Positions 10,312 to 21,486 of a stretch of 64,000 nucleotides of DNA are shown here, piece after piece. The notes beneath the pieces were generated by a model. It was not told the DNA's origin. It ran no database searches and saw nothing but the letters and a program-made list of their open reading frames with translations. The stretch covers positions 768,528 through 832,527 of the forward strand of contig OY253656.1 of NCBI GenBank assembly GCA_958009055.1. The letters run 5' to 3'. The position numbers were made by a program, and so were the translations under genes. This stretch comes from Choricystis sp. odSpoLacu1 (lineage: Eukaryota > Chlorophyta > Trebouxiophyceae). Position 1 is the first letter of the stretch. Each line of letters begins with the position of its first letter.

Positions 10312-10722
10312 ATGGCCTGGCTCTACGAACACTCCCGGTCCTGGCGCCGCCTCGTGGCCTACACCCGCCGCTCCCGCCTGCACACCGCGGGGTTTGCTGT
10401 GACCGCATTCGCGGGCTCCGTCGCCCTTGGCGCGGTCGCCATGACCGCCTCCTCTCGGGACGCGCCTGGGGGCGCCCTGGACGCCGCCCTGCGGGCCCGG
10501 GCGGCGGGCAGCGTGGACGGGAGGGTGCTGGCCAATGCCAACAAAGCGAGGCTGGCTGTGTTGCTGGAGGAAGCCCGGCGAGCGTCCACCGGGGAGGACA
10601 CGGGGGCGGCAGAGGCACGCTACAAGGCTGCTTTGAAGGGGGAAAGCTTGGGCACGCACAGTCGGGGCACGACGGTGGGGGTGCGGGCGGGGGAGGAGGG
10701 GAGGAGGTGGAAGAAAGGATGA
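10312..10722 (+). CDS. Small single-pass membrane protein, unknown family
   Basis: An uninterrupted frame of 136 residues starting MAWLYEHSRSWRRLVAY. A basic N-terminus leads into one predicted membrane helix (about residues 24-44, AGFAVTAFAGSVALGAVAM). A soluble helical segment follows (GRVLANANKARLAVLLEEAR) and then a Gly/Arg-rich tail. The basic lead and single helix would suit a mitochondrial inner-membrane protein, but I do not recognise the family. Supported by an ATG after a C-rich leader, GC-rich codon use like the neighbours, and a clean position between two genes. Confidence 0.5.
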   Translation: MAWLYEHSRSWRRLVAYTRRSRLHTAGFAVTAFAGSVALGAVAMTASSRDAPGGALDAALRARAAGSVDGRVLANANKARLAVLLEEARRASTGEDTGAAEARYKAALKGESLGTHSRGTTVGVRAGEEGRRWKKG

Positions 10723-11130
10723 GGTTGTGTGTGTGTGTGTGCGTTTTTTGTAACAGTGTGTGTGGTAGAGTGTTAGCAGAGCTTTGAACCGTTGGATCGT
10801 GGCCGGGGAGGGAGGGCCTGGAGGCCAGGCGGCAGAGAGGAAGAGAAGAAGCGTGTCGGGTTGGTCTCACTCTTCTCTTCGAGGCGGCGTCCCCCCGCCG
10901 GCAGGGGAGAAAAAGCGTCGCCGTCTTTTTCCACGCAGGCACGGTCGAACGTGTTCTCCATCACACGTCACTGCCTCTGGACCACTCGTGGGCGTCCCCC
11001 CGCCGAAACTTGTCGCACAATCGGAGCAAGAACGCCCCATTCGCCGCATTCACGTCACCACCGCCACCGTCGCCGCGCCACCAACAGAGAACAAGACTCT
11101 CTGCATCACACACACACACAATCCCACACC
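10723..11130. other. Spacer upstream of the M1 aminopeptidase gene
   Basis: About 400 bases carrying the 3' region of the small membrane protein gene (TG repeat near 10727-10742) and the leader of the aminopeptidase gene (CA repeat before 11131). No further gene seen. Confidence 0.4.
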
Positions 11131-14100
11131 ATGGCGGACGCCGCCGCCACCACTACCGCCCCCCCTCCCCCTCCACACCACGTGACCCCGTTCGACCTGG
11201 ACGTCGGTTTGGAGGAGGAGGGCGACGCCCTGCTGGACTGGGAGGCGTATGCAGGTATGTGAGAATGTGTGTTGGAGTGTGGGGGGAGTGGGTATCGCAT
11301 TCAAACACGCTGATCGTTTTCCAAAACCAAACAACCCTCCCCAGCCCGCCCAACCCTCTGCGGCCGCGCGCTGCCGCCGCCGCCCACCTTCTGGCTATCG
11401 ATGCCCCGTCGCACCCGGCGCTCCATCGTGCTGGCGGGGCTGCTGGGCATCGCCGCGGCGGGTTTGTTTGCGGGGGCTGCTGCCGTCGCGCGCGCACACG
11501 CGTGGCCACACACGGCTGAATGCCGGTGGCGTGAGTGGCGCCTGCCTGGTGGCGCCACGCCAGCGCACTACAACCTAACGTGGGACATTGAGCTGGAGGG
11601 GGAGGCGCCGAGGGTCACGGGGAGGGTGGACGCGCGGTTTGCGACGAGCGCGCACCTGCGCTGCGCTGTGCTGCACGCCGCGTCCAACGTGGACATCACC
11701 AGTGCTGCAATGGCACATGGTGATCGTACGGTGGAGCTGTCTGTCTCAAAATCGGTGAAGCGGGTCCCCGCGACTCAACAGATCATTGTCGCCCTCCCGT
11801 CGCCCGGCCTCCCCCCCGACGCGCTCGCCACTCTCTCCCTCGCCTTTGCCTTTCCGTTAGTCCCTGCCCTGTCGGGCCTCTACCTGTCTACGTGGTCTGA
11901 TGCAGACACGAACACGACCAACCGGCTGGCGTTGACCCAGTTTGAGGCGAACGCCGCGAGGAAGGCAGTGCCGTGTTGGGATGAACCCGCCCTCAAAGCG
12001 AGGTGGACGGTGACGCTGATCACAGAGAAGGGGGTGATAGCGTTGACCAACATGCCGATTGTGAGGTGAGTGCGTGTGCGTGTGTGTGTGTGTGTGTGCG
12101 TGTTTTTGATCGATGTTTTTTTCTCTCTCGAACCCCGACCCCTTCCCTCCACATACAGTTCCACCGACACGCCCACCTCCCGCGTCGCCCACACCGCCCA
12201 AACCACGCCCCCCATGGCCTCGTATTTACTCGCAACAGTCGTCGGCACCCTGGCCCACGTCACCGCCACCGTGCCTCCTCCAAGCGACGAAGCAGCGGTG
12301 TTGTTGCCACCACCGCCCGGCCCCGGCGCGTCGCCCTCAGAACTCGTCCCCCTGCCCCCCCCCACCCCCGTACGCCCGCGCGAGCTGCGGGTGTGGGGCA
12401 TCCCCCCCGCCGCCCCCCAGCTGACACGGGCGGCCAGGCTGGCGGCGGTGAGCCTGGTGGCTCATGAACGAGTGCTGAGGATTGCTTACTCGCTGCCCAA
12501 ACTGGATCTGGTGGCGGTGCCTGATTTTTCAGCGGGTGCGATGGAGAACTGGGGGTTGATCATATTCAAGGAAGCAGCGTTGTTGCTGGAAGAGGATGGA
12601 GGGTCAGCCTCCCCTGCCTCCTCTGCTTCCTCTGAACGGCGCGTCGCTTTGACCATCGCCCACGAATTGGCTCACCTCTGGACCGGCGACCTCGTCACCA
12701 CCGCCGCCTGGGGCACCCTCTGGCTGAATGAAGGCTTCGCCCGTTACCTGGAGCACGTGGGGGCGGCGGCCGCCGCGCCGCGGGGGGCGGTGTTTGACGC
12801 GTTTTGGCCAGACACGACCTCGAAAGCGATGCGCGCGGCGGCGCGGTTGGATGGAGGCCACGCGTTGACGACGCCTGAATCTGAACTCAACACAGACGCT
12901 GCCATTGAGTCCATGTTTGATGCGACGGAATACGAGGGTGGGGCGACCGTGATTCGCATGCTGCGGGCTTATGCGCGCCGCGACGCGGCGGGCGCAGCTG
13001 CTGCCGCGCGCGACGCCTCGCAAGACGCCTTCCTGGATGGCGTGCACTCGTATTTAAAATCACGGGCCTACCAAGCCGCCACGCCTGCCGACCTGTGGAG
13101 CGCGCTGGAGGCGTCGATGGGGGGCAACGTGTCCGCGTGGACGCGCGCGTGGGAGCGGCAGCGTGGCGTGCCGTTGATTCGAGTGGCGCGTGACGCAGCG
13201 ACTGGCCTCTTCACCGTCACGCAAGCCCCTTGTGTGTCCACAGGGCGGCTGGTCTGTGGTGAGCACGCTGGTGTGACGGCTGTCGGCCTGCCTGCCGACG
13301 GCACCACCCTCCCTCCCTGGTGGATCCCGCTGCACGTGCGCGCGTCCGACGGCGATCCGCCATGGTGGGCCGACCCCCCTCTTTCGTCCTGCACACGCCC
13401 CGAACCTCTGTCCCACACCCCGCACGACTGGGTGCTGGTTAATGCGGGCGGCTACGTGCCGGCGAGGGTGGCGTATGATGAGGCGACGGCAGCGGCACTG
13501 GCGACCGCAGCTGCAGCCCCTCACTCCCCACTCTCTGCCGACGACGTGTCCGTCCTGCTGGACGATGCGGGCGAGCTGGCGGGTGCAGGCATTGTGCCTG
13601 CCTCCAGGTTCTGGGCCCTCACCAAGGCGCTGGCGGTGCGGGCGCCGCCCGAGCTGGCGCCGTGGCGCGCGGCGGCACACCACATCTCCGCAGCGCGCGC
13701 GCGGTTGGCGGCCGACCCTGGGCGGAGCGAGTGTGTGGGCCACATGGACACCTTCCTGTTGACTCGTGTCCTGGCCGCCGTGCTGGCGCCGGCGGGGCCG
13801 GCGTGGTCGTTGGCGTCGACCCCCGCCGCGGCAACAACCGTTGCGCGCCTGCTGCGCCCGCTCGCCCTCGGCCTGGCCGCCGACGCGGGCGACCCAGCTT
13901 TGCAGACCGACGCGGTGGCAGCCTTGGCTGCGGGCGTCCCTGGCCAACCTGTCGGCGACCCCGACGCGCGGCGCGTGCTGTACGAGAGCGCGGTCGCGGG
14001 CGACCCGGCCGCCGCCCCGCGCGTGCGCGCCATCCACGCGGCCGCCTCCCGCGATGCAGCCGAGCGAGAGCGTGCCCTCCTGGCCCTGGCTGCTGCCCCC

Positions 14101-14487
14101 GACGTGCGTGCCGAATTGGACTATTCATTAACCGACGCGGTGAAAGCACAGGACGCTGGCCTCACAGCCCGCGCCGCCGCGCGACGCGGCGGCGCCGCCC
14201 TGGACGCCGCCCTCACCTGGCTCGTCGACAGGCACGCCGCCATCGCGGCCAAGCGGGGGGCGGACGATGACGGCGTGCGCGCCCTGGGGCGTGCGCTCGT
14301 GGATATTGGGGGGTCGTTGGGCGGTGCCAAAGCAGCCGAACGCGTGCGGCGCGCAGCGTCCGCCATCGGGCTCACCGGATCGCGCGACGAAGCGGACGCC
14401 CTGGCCCGGGTGGCGGAGTCACAGGCGTGGCTGGCGGCGGCGGGGGATGGGACGTGTGCGTGGTTGAAGGCAGAGGTCGCGAGGTAA
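11131..14487 (+). CDS. M1-family zinc aminopeptidase, type II membrane protein
   Basis: Three exons (11131..11254, 11345..12065, 12159..14487) encode 1057 residues. A short Pro-rich cytoplasmic tail precedes one membrane helix at about 68-88 (VLAGLLGIAAAGLFAGAAAV). The ectodomain carries the exopeptidase motif GAMEN (about 408-412) and the zinc site HELAH at about 450-454, with the third ligand Glu in LWLNEGFARY. This is the full set for aminopeptidase N or puromycin-sensitive-type enzymes, which remove N-terminal residues from peptides. The C-terminal helical ERAP1-C-like domain is present (up to WLKAEVAR). Length is normal. Placement at the plasma membrane or an endomembrane is inferred from the anchor. 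Confidence 0.94.
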
Positions 14488-14647
14488 AAGTTTTTTTGGA
14501 GAGAGGCTAGCGTGTGAAATGTTTTCGCTCACAAATCCCCGTTCAATTTCACGTCTGCCGCCTGCGTCGCGGCAGACTCAAAACAAAGGAGGCACTAGAG
14601 CACGTGTGCTTGTCACTCGCGAGTGTGAGCCCCCCCCACACACCCCA

Positions 14648-14881
14648 ATGCAGCCGCCAACCGACCAACCAGCTGCGCCCAACCAGCCCCCACCGCCACC
14701 CACCTTTGCCCTGCCGTCCCTGGGCACAGACGACTGGCTGTTTGACACACGCCGCGCGGACGGCGTGCCCGCGGCGTCCCGCCCCCCGGACGACGCGACT
14801 CGGTTTAAAAAGGCGGTGGTGGCGACGCGGGTGGTGGCGCAGCGCCCGCACCAGACGGCGTGGAGCGTGTGTCATTTGTGA
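14648..14881 (+). CDS. Short hypothetical protein
   Basis: A 77-residue frame (MQPPTDQPAAPNQPPPPPTF) with a Pro-rich start, then LGTDDWLFDTRRADGVP and a basic helix (RFKKAVVATRVVAQR). I do not recognise it. The ATG follows a C-rich leader like those of neighbouring genes. The frame may continue through an intron starting GTGAGCC at 14881, but no convincing second exon was found. It could be spurious. Confidence 0.3.
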   Translation: MQPPTDQPAAPNQPPPPPTFALPSLGTDDWLFDTRRADGVPAASRPPDDATRFKKAVVATRVVAQRPHQTAWSVCHL

Positions 14882-15081
14882 GCCAAGGTTCCGCAGGGCG
14901 AAGCATCGCCTTTGCCAACACGCTGCCCAGTGGTGGTGAGAGGAGAGAGGTGGGGAAAGGGGGTGAGTCTGTAGAGAATTAAAAAAAAAAAAGCAACAAG
15001 ATTTGTCCTGAGAGAGCCAGAAAAAAAGCACACACACACACACACACACAACTGTTTGACAAGTGCGTGAAATGTCCGTTT

Positions 15082-17031
15082 TCACAGTGACATCAAGTCC
15101 AGGTGGTCGCTGGACGCGGCCGCCCCCAGCCGCCGCGCGGGCGCGGGCGCGGCCACCGGCGCACTGCGCGGCGGGCCGCCGCTGTCGACGGCGCCTGCTG
15201 CGCCAGCCTCCCCCCTGTCATCTCGCGGCGGGGGCCGTGCCCACACCCTCACCCCCCCCACCGCGTCCGCGGTGACGAGGGCGGTGCGAGTAAACGCGAT
15301 CGCGCACAGCGGCTCGGTCGATGCACACGCCCTCGCCACCGCGGGCACGCGCGTCATGTCGGCGTAGGCGGGGGAGGGCGCGATCTGAGGGGTCAGCCGG
15401 CGGCGCACTGGGGGTGGAGGCGGCGGGGGGGGAGGGGTGCCGCCCGCCGGCGGAGCGTCGGGCATCGACGCGCCGCCGTTGGCGGCGACGCTCTCCCCAC
15501 CACCACCGCCAAACAGGCCTCCAGGCGGTGCCCCTGCCCCGCAAAACATGCCTCCATCCGTCACGGCCGCCGTGGCTGCAGCGGCGGCCGCGTCAAAGGC
15601 GGCGGCCGCCGCCGCGGCTGACCCGCCGCTTGCGGCGCGCGGAGACAGGGGGGGCAGCCCTGCAGCAATGTCGTCGTCGGGGACCGCCACATCGTGCAGC
15701 GCGATGCAGCAGTCCTGGGAGGCGACGGCCAGGCGGTAGAGGCGGCTGTCGTCGGCAGAGTGGGCAGAGGGAGCGCTGTCGAAAGTCACAGCTGCCACCC
15801 AGGATTCTGCACCGTCTGCCCACCCCAGGGCACACCTCTCCCCCAGCCCGAACACGAGGGCGGTGTCGTCTTCACCCCCCGTCGCCACGCAGCGTCCGTC
15901 GGGGGACCAGGCGGCGGTGGCGAGGCCCCCAAAGAATGCGGCGCAGCCGGTGAGCAGGGCACCGTCTGAGACACGGTGCACACGCAGCACGCCGTCTGCG
16001 CCTGAAGTGGCCAGCAGGGCGCCGTCAGGGGACAGGGAAGCAGAGGTGGCGCCCCCGGGCGCGGCCAGCAGGCCTGGTGGCGCCGCGCGGCGCGGCGGCG
16101 GCGGCGGGCGCGGCGGCGACGCGCCGCGAGGGGGCGACGCGACTGGCCCCCGCCTCGGTGGAGACGCGGTGGGCGGGGGCGCGATGGCTGTGCCAGCTTC
16201 ATCAGCTCTTGCGGTGGCGTCTACGGGGCGCCAGGGGGAGGAGTGGGCGGCCACGTGCCCCGACGCGGTGGCGACAACGGCGGCCCCCCCTCCCGGCGCC
16301 CAGGCCACGCCCACCGCCCGCCCGGATGCGCTCACTGTAGCCGGTAGCACCTCTGCTGCTGCGGGGGACGTAGCAGTGCGGCCGGGGGCCAGCTGGGCGG
16401 CCAGGGAGAGGGCAACAGCACAACCATTCGCTAACCCCACCAAAACGTCGGGCTCAGCGGGTGGAGCCGCCCCCTGCCGCCACGCGTGGCAGGTGGGGGG
16501 CACGAGGGCGCCGCCCGGACCATAGGGAAACGTTATGGTGCGCAGGGGAGGCTGTGGGGTGGGGGGGAAGGGTGGTGAGGAGCGAACAGACCGAGAGCGC
16601 GCTGCCGCACACACCGCCTCCTCTTCACTTTCCCACCTTGTCCACGTCCAGCACTCGGCACACATGCAGCTCGTCCCCCACGTTGAACAGCAGCAGCTCG
16701 TCCCCCCCGCTCCCCGTGCCGCCGCCGTCGCCGCCGCCCGCGTTGGCGCGCGCGACGGTGAGGCGAGTCAGGCGGGACGGGGAGAAGGAGGCCAGGCCCA
16801 GGGTGCGCTCGGCTACAAGTTGGTAGCGGCCCTGGCGGGTGTGTCGTGAGGGAGGGAGGGGGGGAGGGGAGGAAGTGTGTGAGGTGTTGTCGGCATGCGG
16901 TGGCCGTGGACACGCGCCTGCTTGCACACCACACCAAACACAAACACGCGGCAGCACTGCTTGCTGGCTTTCCACACGCAGCCCCCGCGCACCTCGGGCG
17001 CTTTGAACGAGGAGAGCGGCTGCGGCTCCAT
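15082..17031 (-). CDS. WDR20: WDR20/CreC-type WD40 protein
   Basis: Three exons, complement(15082..16551, 16637..16831, 16993..17031), encode 567 residues. The start MEPQPLSSFKAPEGRYQLV and the LLFNVGDELHVCRV segment match WDR20. WD repeats follow: TSASLSPDGALLATSGADG, WSPDGRCVATGGEDDTALVF, then SWVAAVTFD and LAVASQDCCIALHD. A final blade EPLCAIAFTRTALVTAD ends in GGVRVWARP. A Pro/Ala-rich insert interrupts the propeller. WDR20 and fungal CreC are cofactors of the USP12/46-UAF1 (CreB) deubiquitinase, so a role in deubiquitination is expected. Divergent from ZNRD2. Confidence 0.87.
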
Positions 17032-17375
17032 GCGGAAATTGTGTGTGTGGGAGCTAGTCACACTCCCTCTGTCTAGCAGCGCAGTGGCAGTGGCAGGGGT
17101 CACCGCATGGCTGCACGCAGACGTGCAGTGGTGGCAGCCAGCGGGCGGGAGGGAAGGGAGCGCCGAAGAAATGGGGGCGTTGGCAAGCCGACGTCGAAAG
17201 TTGTTCTCTTCTTCTTCCTCACTCTTCCGTCTCTTCTCGAATCCCGGCCTCCGCCGCGTGTGCTGCTACCACACTAGCGCACGCCCACACAGACACGCAG
17301 CGCACGCCGCACCGCCTCACCACACAACCCTCTGTTTGTTTGGCCGCGCCTTCCGCCCCTCTTCCACGCAACACC
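17032..17375. promoter_or_regulatory. Divergent upstream region of WDR20 and ZNRD2
   Basis: 344 bases between the two ATGs. Pyrimidine-rich blocks occur near 17206-17240. No conserved gene or RNA seen. Confidence 0.4.
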
Positions 17376-17906
17376 ATGCCGCCCCTGCCCCCCCTCCCCC
17401 CCCCCGACCGTGAACCCTCCTCCGCCATGGGCGACCTGCTGCTGGGCGGGTGGACCATGCTGGCAGACACGTGTGGTGTGTGCGGCCGCATGCCGTTGAT
17501 GCGGGACAAGCGGGGCGGGCGCGGCGACTACTGTTGCCAGTGCCGCGCGTTTGTGCAGCCCGCGGCCGCTGACCAGCCAGCAGTGCAGCAGCAGGAGGAT
17601 GAGGAGGATGCTGCCCCCGCCCCCGCGTCGCCCGTGCCGGCCGCGCCGCGCGTGGCGGTGGCCGCGGCGGTGGAGCGGACGGCGGTGGCGGCCGTGGCGT
17701 CGCCCCTGCGCCCCGCGCCCACGCCGCTGTCTTCTGACGCTGTCACCATCCTGACCGACGCTCGCACCGCCCTGCTGACCCGGCTGACGGTGGCGACCGC
17801 GGGTGTCGCCCGCCCGGGAGCGTGCGCGGCCGACGCGGCCTCGCACGCGGCGTGCGTGGCCGAGTGCGCGCGCGCGCTGGCCGCGGTGGACGCGGCGCTC
17901 AAGTAG
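17376..17906 (+). CDS. ZNRD2: ZNRD2 (SSSCA1/p27) zinc-ribbon family protein
   Basis: An intronless frame of 176 residues. After a Pro-rich start it has the family signature MGDLLLGGWTMLADTCGVCG with a second Cys pair in DYCCQC, forming a zinc ribbon, then a long Ala/Pro linker. The C-terminal helical repeat DAVTILTDARTALLTRLTVA and a final ECARALAAVDAALK match the end of human ZNRD2. The family is small and conserved; its molecular role is not settled. Assignment rests on both conserved ends in the right order. Confidence 0.85.
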   Translation: MPPLPPLPPPDREPSSAMGDLLLGGWTMLADTCGVCGRMPLMRDKRGGRGDYCCQCRAFVQPAAADQPAVQQQEDEEDAAPAPASPVPAAPRVAVAAAVERTAVAAVASPLRPAPTPLSSDAVTILTDARTALLTRLTVATAGVARPGACAADAASHAACVAECARALAAVDAALK

Positions 17907-18022
17907 AGAAGGGAGAGGGTGTGGTGTGTGTGTGTGTGTGTGTGATTGCTTGTGAAAGAAAAAAGATCATGTGTCTTGCTTTCAACACGTTGGGTCTTTT
18001 TTTTTAACCCTCTCTCTTACAC

Positions 18023-18729
18023 TCACTCCGCCCCCGCCAGCGCCGCGTTCTCCAGCACCGCCACAATGTCTGCGTTGCCGTGCAACGGGTTGCGCGGCTC
18101 CGTCGTCACCAGCTCCGCCGGCGTCTGGCCCTTGGCGTTTTCGGCGCCCCCATTGGCGCCGGCAGCGACAAGAGTTTCCACCAGGCCTGCCCGCCCATAT
18201 CCCGCCGCAAAGTGGAGCGGCGTGTTGCCCTCGGCATCAGTGGCGGTCAGTAAAGCGCCAGCAGACAGCAGCTCGGTGACGGTCGCAGCGTGATCAAACG
18301 CGACAGCGTAATGAAGGGGAGTGCGACCACCGTCGTCCTTGGCGTTCACGTCTTTGCCGATTGCGATGAAATCTTCCACGGCTTCGATGTCGCCCGCTTT
18401 GGCGGCGCTGAAAAGGTCGGTCACGACGGTGCCAGAGGGTGCAGTGGGGGGAGGAGGCGCCGGTGCTGCCCCCGCCGGCGCGCCGCCAGCCAACATTGAC
18501 CCCAAATCCCCCGATTTAGATCCCACCCTCGCCAGCCACTCTGGGTCGTTCATGTACTTCATCAGGGCGGCCATCCCATTGGCCTGGATGTCAGCAAACA
18601 TGGGGGCGAGGTCGGGGTCGGCCCTCATCGCGGCAAAGCGCGCCTGTGTGGTGAGTTGTGGGTAGGGTAGTTTTTGTGATCAGTTGGCCACCGCCCGCCT
18701 GGCACACGCACATCCTCGTCCTCCTCCTT

Positions 18730-18762
<33 letters not shown>

Positions 18763-19001
18763 TCTCCTGTCCCTCTCACACACTCGCACACCTGCACCGC
18801 GTCGTTCTGCATCGCGGCCGTCATTTGGGCCACCTGCGCCTGCACCGCAGGATCTTTCAAAGCAGCCTCCATTTCAGCCAGTTGTTCGGGGGTGGGGGTG
18901 GGGGCGCCGGGGGTGCCTGGCGCGGGCGTAGACCAGGGAGGCGGGAGGCGGGCACGGAGGGCCTGTGCGCCGCGCACGCGGAGAAAGGTGGGGGCGCGCA
19001 T
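18023..19001 (-). CDS. AKR2: AKR2-like ankyrin protein (plastid outer-membrane protein targeting factor)
   Basis: Two exons, complement(18023..18643, 18792..19001), encode 276 residues. The middle contains STI1-type segments rich in DP motifs (DPAVQAQVAQMTAAM and DPDLAPMFADIQANGMAALM). The C-terminus has ankyrin repeats (GRTPLHYAVAFDHAATVTEL, GNTPLHFAAGYGRAGLVETL, NAKGQTPAELV). This order matches plant AKR2, which binds outer-envelope proteins in the cytosol and delivers them to the plastid. The N-terminus (MRAPTFLRVRGAQALRARL) is basic and hydroxyl-poor and could be a presequence, which is unexpected for a cytosolic factor. Divergent from the MFS carrier. Confidence 0.82.
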
Positions 19002-19243
19002 TGGGGGTGGCAAAGCAGGGGGAGAGTGGCACAGGTCAAGGTCGAGCTGTGACGCGGCAGTGGTGGGGAGGAGGAGGAGACGTGCGCACGAGGACGCAGG
19101 AAGCAGAGCGCAGTCGCAAAGGCACACCAGAAAAAGAGGCTTCTATCTCAACCGCTCGTGTGCGGGCACCAGGTGGTGCCTCCACACCGCGCCCTTTGAC
19201 ACACACACACGCCTTGCCTCTCCCCCCCCCCCACACACACACC
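19002..19243. promoter_or_regulatory. Divergent upstream region of AKR2 and the MFS carrier
   Basis: About 240 bases between the ATGs, purine-rich near 19060-19150 and CA/C-rich before 19244. Confidence 0.4.
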
Positions 19244-21267
19244 ATGGGCGCCACCACCTCTGTCCCCACCCCCGCCCCGCCATCCCCTCTCCCCGCGTCC
19301 AAGCAGCCCCGCGCCGACCCGCTGCCCCCGCCCCCTTTTCGGCAGGCGTGCGGGCGGCCGGTGGGTGCCCCTGTCGGCGCGCGCGCCCGGGCGGACGCAG
19401 CGGTGAATGCGAAAATCGACCGGGCGCTGGGGCCGCTGTTTTTTTGCATGACGGTGAGAGAGTGGTGTGGGGCCGGTGTGGGACGCGCGCCCATCGCCAA
19501 CGCGAGCTGCAGCATTGCGGTGGAGCGATGCGGGGTCGAGATCGGGGGAGAGAGGGAGAGGAGAGAGGCGGAGGGGGGTTGCGCGCGCCGTTTTTATGTC
19601 ACACGATGCGAATTTGCCCCCCTCCCCACACCCCACACAGGTGCTCTGCTACCTGGACCGCACCAACCTGGCCTACGCTGCGCTGCAGCTGAACGAGAGG
19701 CTGGGGTTCAGCGAGGTGAGAGTGGGGATGGGAGAGAGGGAGAGGGAGGGGAGAACGTTTTTGACCGCGCGCGCGTCAAAACACAACCGTTTTCCCACCC
19801 ACTCCACTCCCTTCACCACACAGTCCGTCTACGCCCGCGGCGCCTCCATCTTCTTCGTGTCCTACGCGTCCGCTCAAATCCCCTCCAACCTGGCCCTGCA
19901 GCGCGTCGGCCCCGCGCGCTGGCTGCCCGCGCTGGTGATCGCGTGGGGGCTGGCCGCCGTCGCCTTCTCCGCCATGCGCACCTCCACCCACTTCTACGCC
20001 CTGCGCGTGGCCCTGGGCCTGGCTGAAGCTGGTGTCTTTCCCGGGATGTGGGCGGTGTTGGCCCGGTTTTATGGGCCGAGTGATTTAGCTCTTGCCTACA
20101 CCCGTGCCTCATTAGGCACGGTCGTCGCCCAAGCCATTGGCGCCCCCCTGGCCGCCGCCCTGTTGAGCCTGGACGGCTTCGCAGGGCTCGACGGGTGGCG
20201 CATCCTGTTTTTGGCGGAGGGCGTGCCGACTCTCGTGTTGGGCGTGCTGTTGGCACGCTCCCTGCCCGACGGCCCGTCAGACGCGCGTTCTTTAACCCCA
20301 GACGAACGCGTCATGGTGGCGGCGCGTACAGTGGCGCCTCCACTGGCCAAAGCAGGCGACCACAAGCCGCAGGCAGACGTGGAGAAAGGCGCCAAGAAAG
20401 CCGGTGGTGGGGGCGCCGCGTCGGTGTCGTCCGTGTGGGCGGGCGTCGTCGCTGCGGCAGCCACCCCAAAAACCTTCCACGTGGCCGCCGTCGTCGCCCT
20501 GGAGGCCGCCGCCAAGAACGCCATCATCTACTGGTCCCCCCTCGTCATCGCCAACGCGGTGGTGGCCACGGTGCAGCAGCGGGGGGCGGGGGCGAGCCTG
20601 AGTGTGGCAACGACCACCACACACGCCTTCCGCCGTCTCCACTCTGCCGCGGCCGCCCCCCCCCCCCTCCCTGGGTGCGGGCGCCCCCATCGTCGCCCTC
20701 CTGTGCGCCGCCCCCTTTGGCGTGGCCGCGCTGGCCATGTGGTTCTGCGCGCTGCACGCCAAGCGCGCGCGCCGGGCGGCGCGCACACACGTGGCAGCAC
20801 CGTACGCCGCAGCCTCCCTGGCCCTGCTCCTGGCCTCGATGTGCATCGACAAGGCGCCCGCCCTCGCCTTTGCCGCCCTGCTCATCGCGGCGGCGGGGCT
20901 GTGGGCGCCGTCGGGGGTCATGTACGCGTGGCCCGCAACTTTCCTTGGCGCCGGTCCCGCAGCCGCCGCCGGCGTCGCCCTCATCAACTCCCTGGGCAAC
21001 GTGGGGGGCGCCATGGGGCCCCTGCTGGTGGGCAGTCTGAAAGCACGCACCGGGGGGCATGCCGCAAGCCTGGCCGCGCTGGCCGTGTCGGCTGGCGCTG
21101 CATCGATCGCGGCGTCCCTGTTGTGTGTCGCGCCCGCCCCTCCCGTCACCGTGCTGGCGTCGTCCGCGTCGGTAGGGTCGCTCAAGCAGAGGGGGGGTCG
21201 GTCGCGGTCGCCATCCAGCAGCGAGGAGGATCGGTCGCCCGTGAAAGCGCGGGCAGCGCGGCGGTGA
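19244..21267 (+). CDS. MFS transporter, anion:cation symporter type, with a frameshift in a C run
   Basis: Exons 19244..19453, 19641..19715 and 19824 onward encode a major facilitator protein. TM1 carries VLCYLDRTNLAYAALQLNE, typical of the allantoate-permease/anion symporter group (DRTN motif). Further features are AEAGVFPGMWAVLARFY and GWRILFLAEGVPTLVLGVLL. The second half (VALLCAAPFGVAALAMWF, SGVMYAWPATFLGAGPAAAA) lies in another frame. The switch falls at a run of 12 C (20656-20667); 11 or 14 C would restore one frame. No AG acceptor lies between 20603 and the resumption, so an intron is unlikely. Substrate cannot be predicted; nicotinate, ureides or organic anions are all possible. Confidence 0.78.
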
Positions 21268-21486
21268 TGGGGGGGGCGGGGGTGAAATGGTGCTCGTTTG
21301 TTTTAGTAGAGCAGGAAAAGCGAAGTTGATGGGCTAGTTGTTGTGCCTCTCTGTTGGGTGAACACTGAAGAGAGAGAGCAGTCGATGTTGTTTTGGTTGG
21401 TGTTTCCGTCGACTGCACACACGCATTCGCTTTTCTTCGCTCTGCCCCTCCACTCCCTCCCCCCTCCTCACTCTTACTCCTCCACT

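Noticed and set aside
14882..14938. Second exon of the short hypothetical gene, including a 19-base intron
   Set aside because: The candidate intron is implausibly short and the resulting peptides show no conservation.
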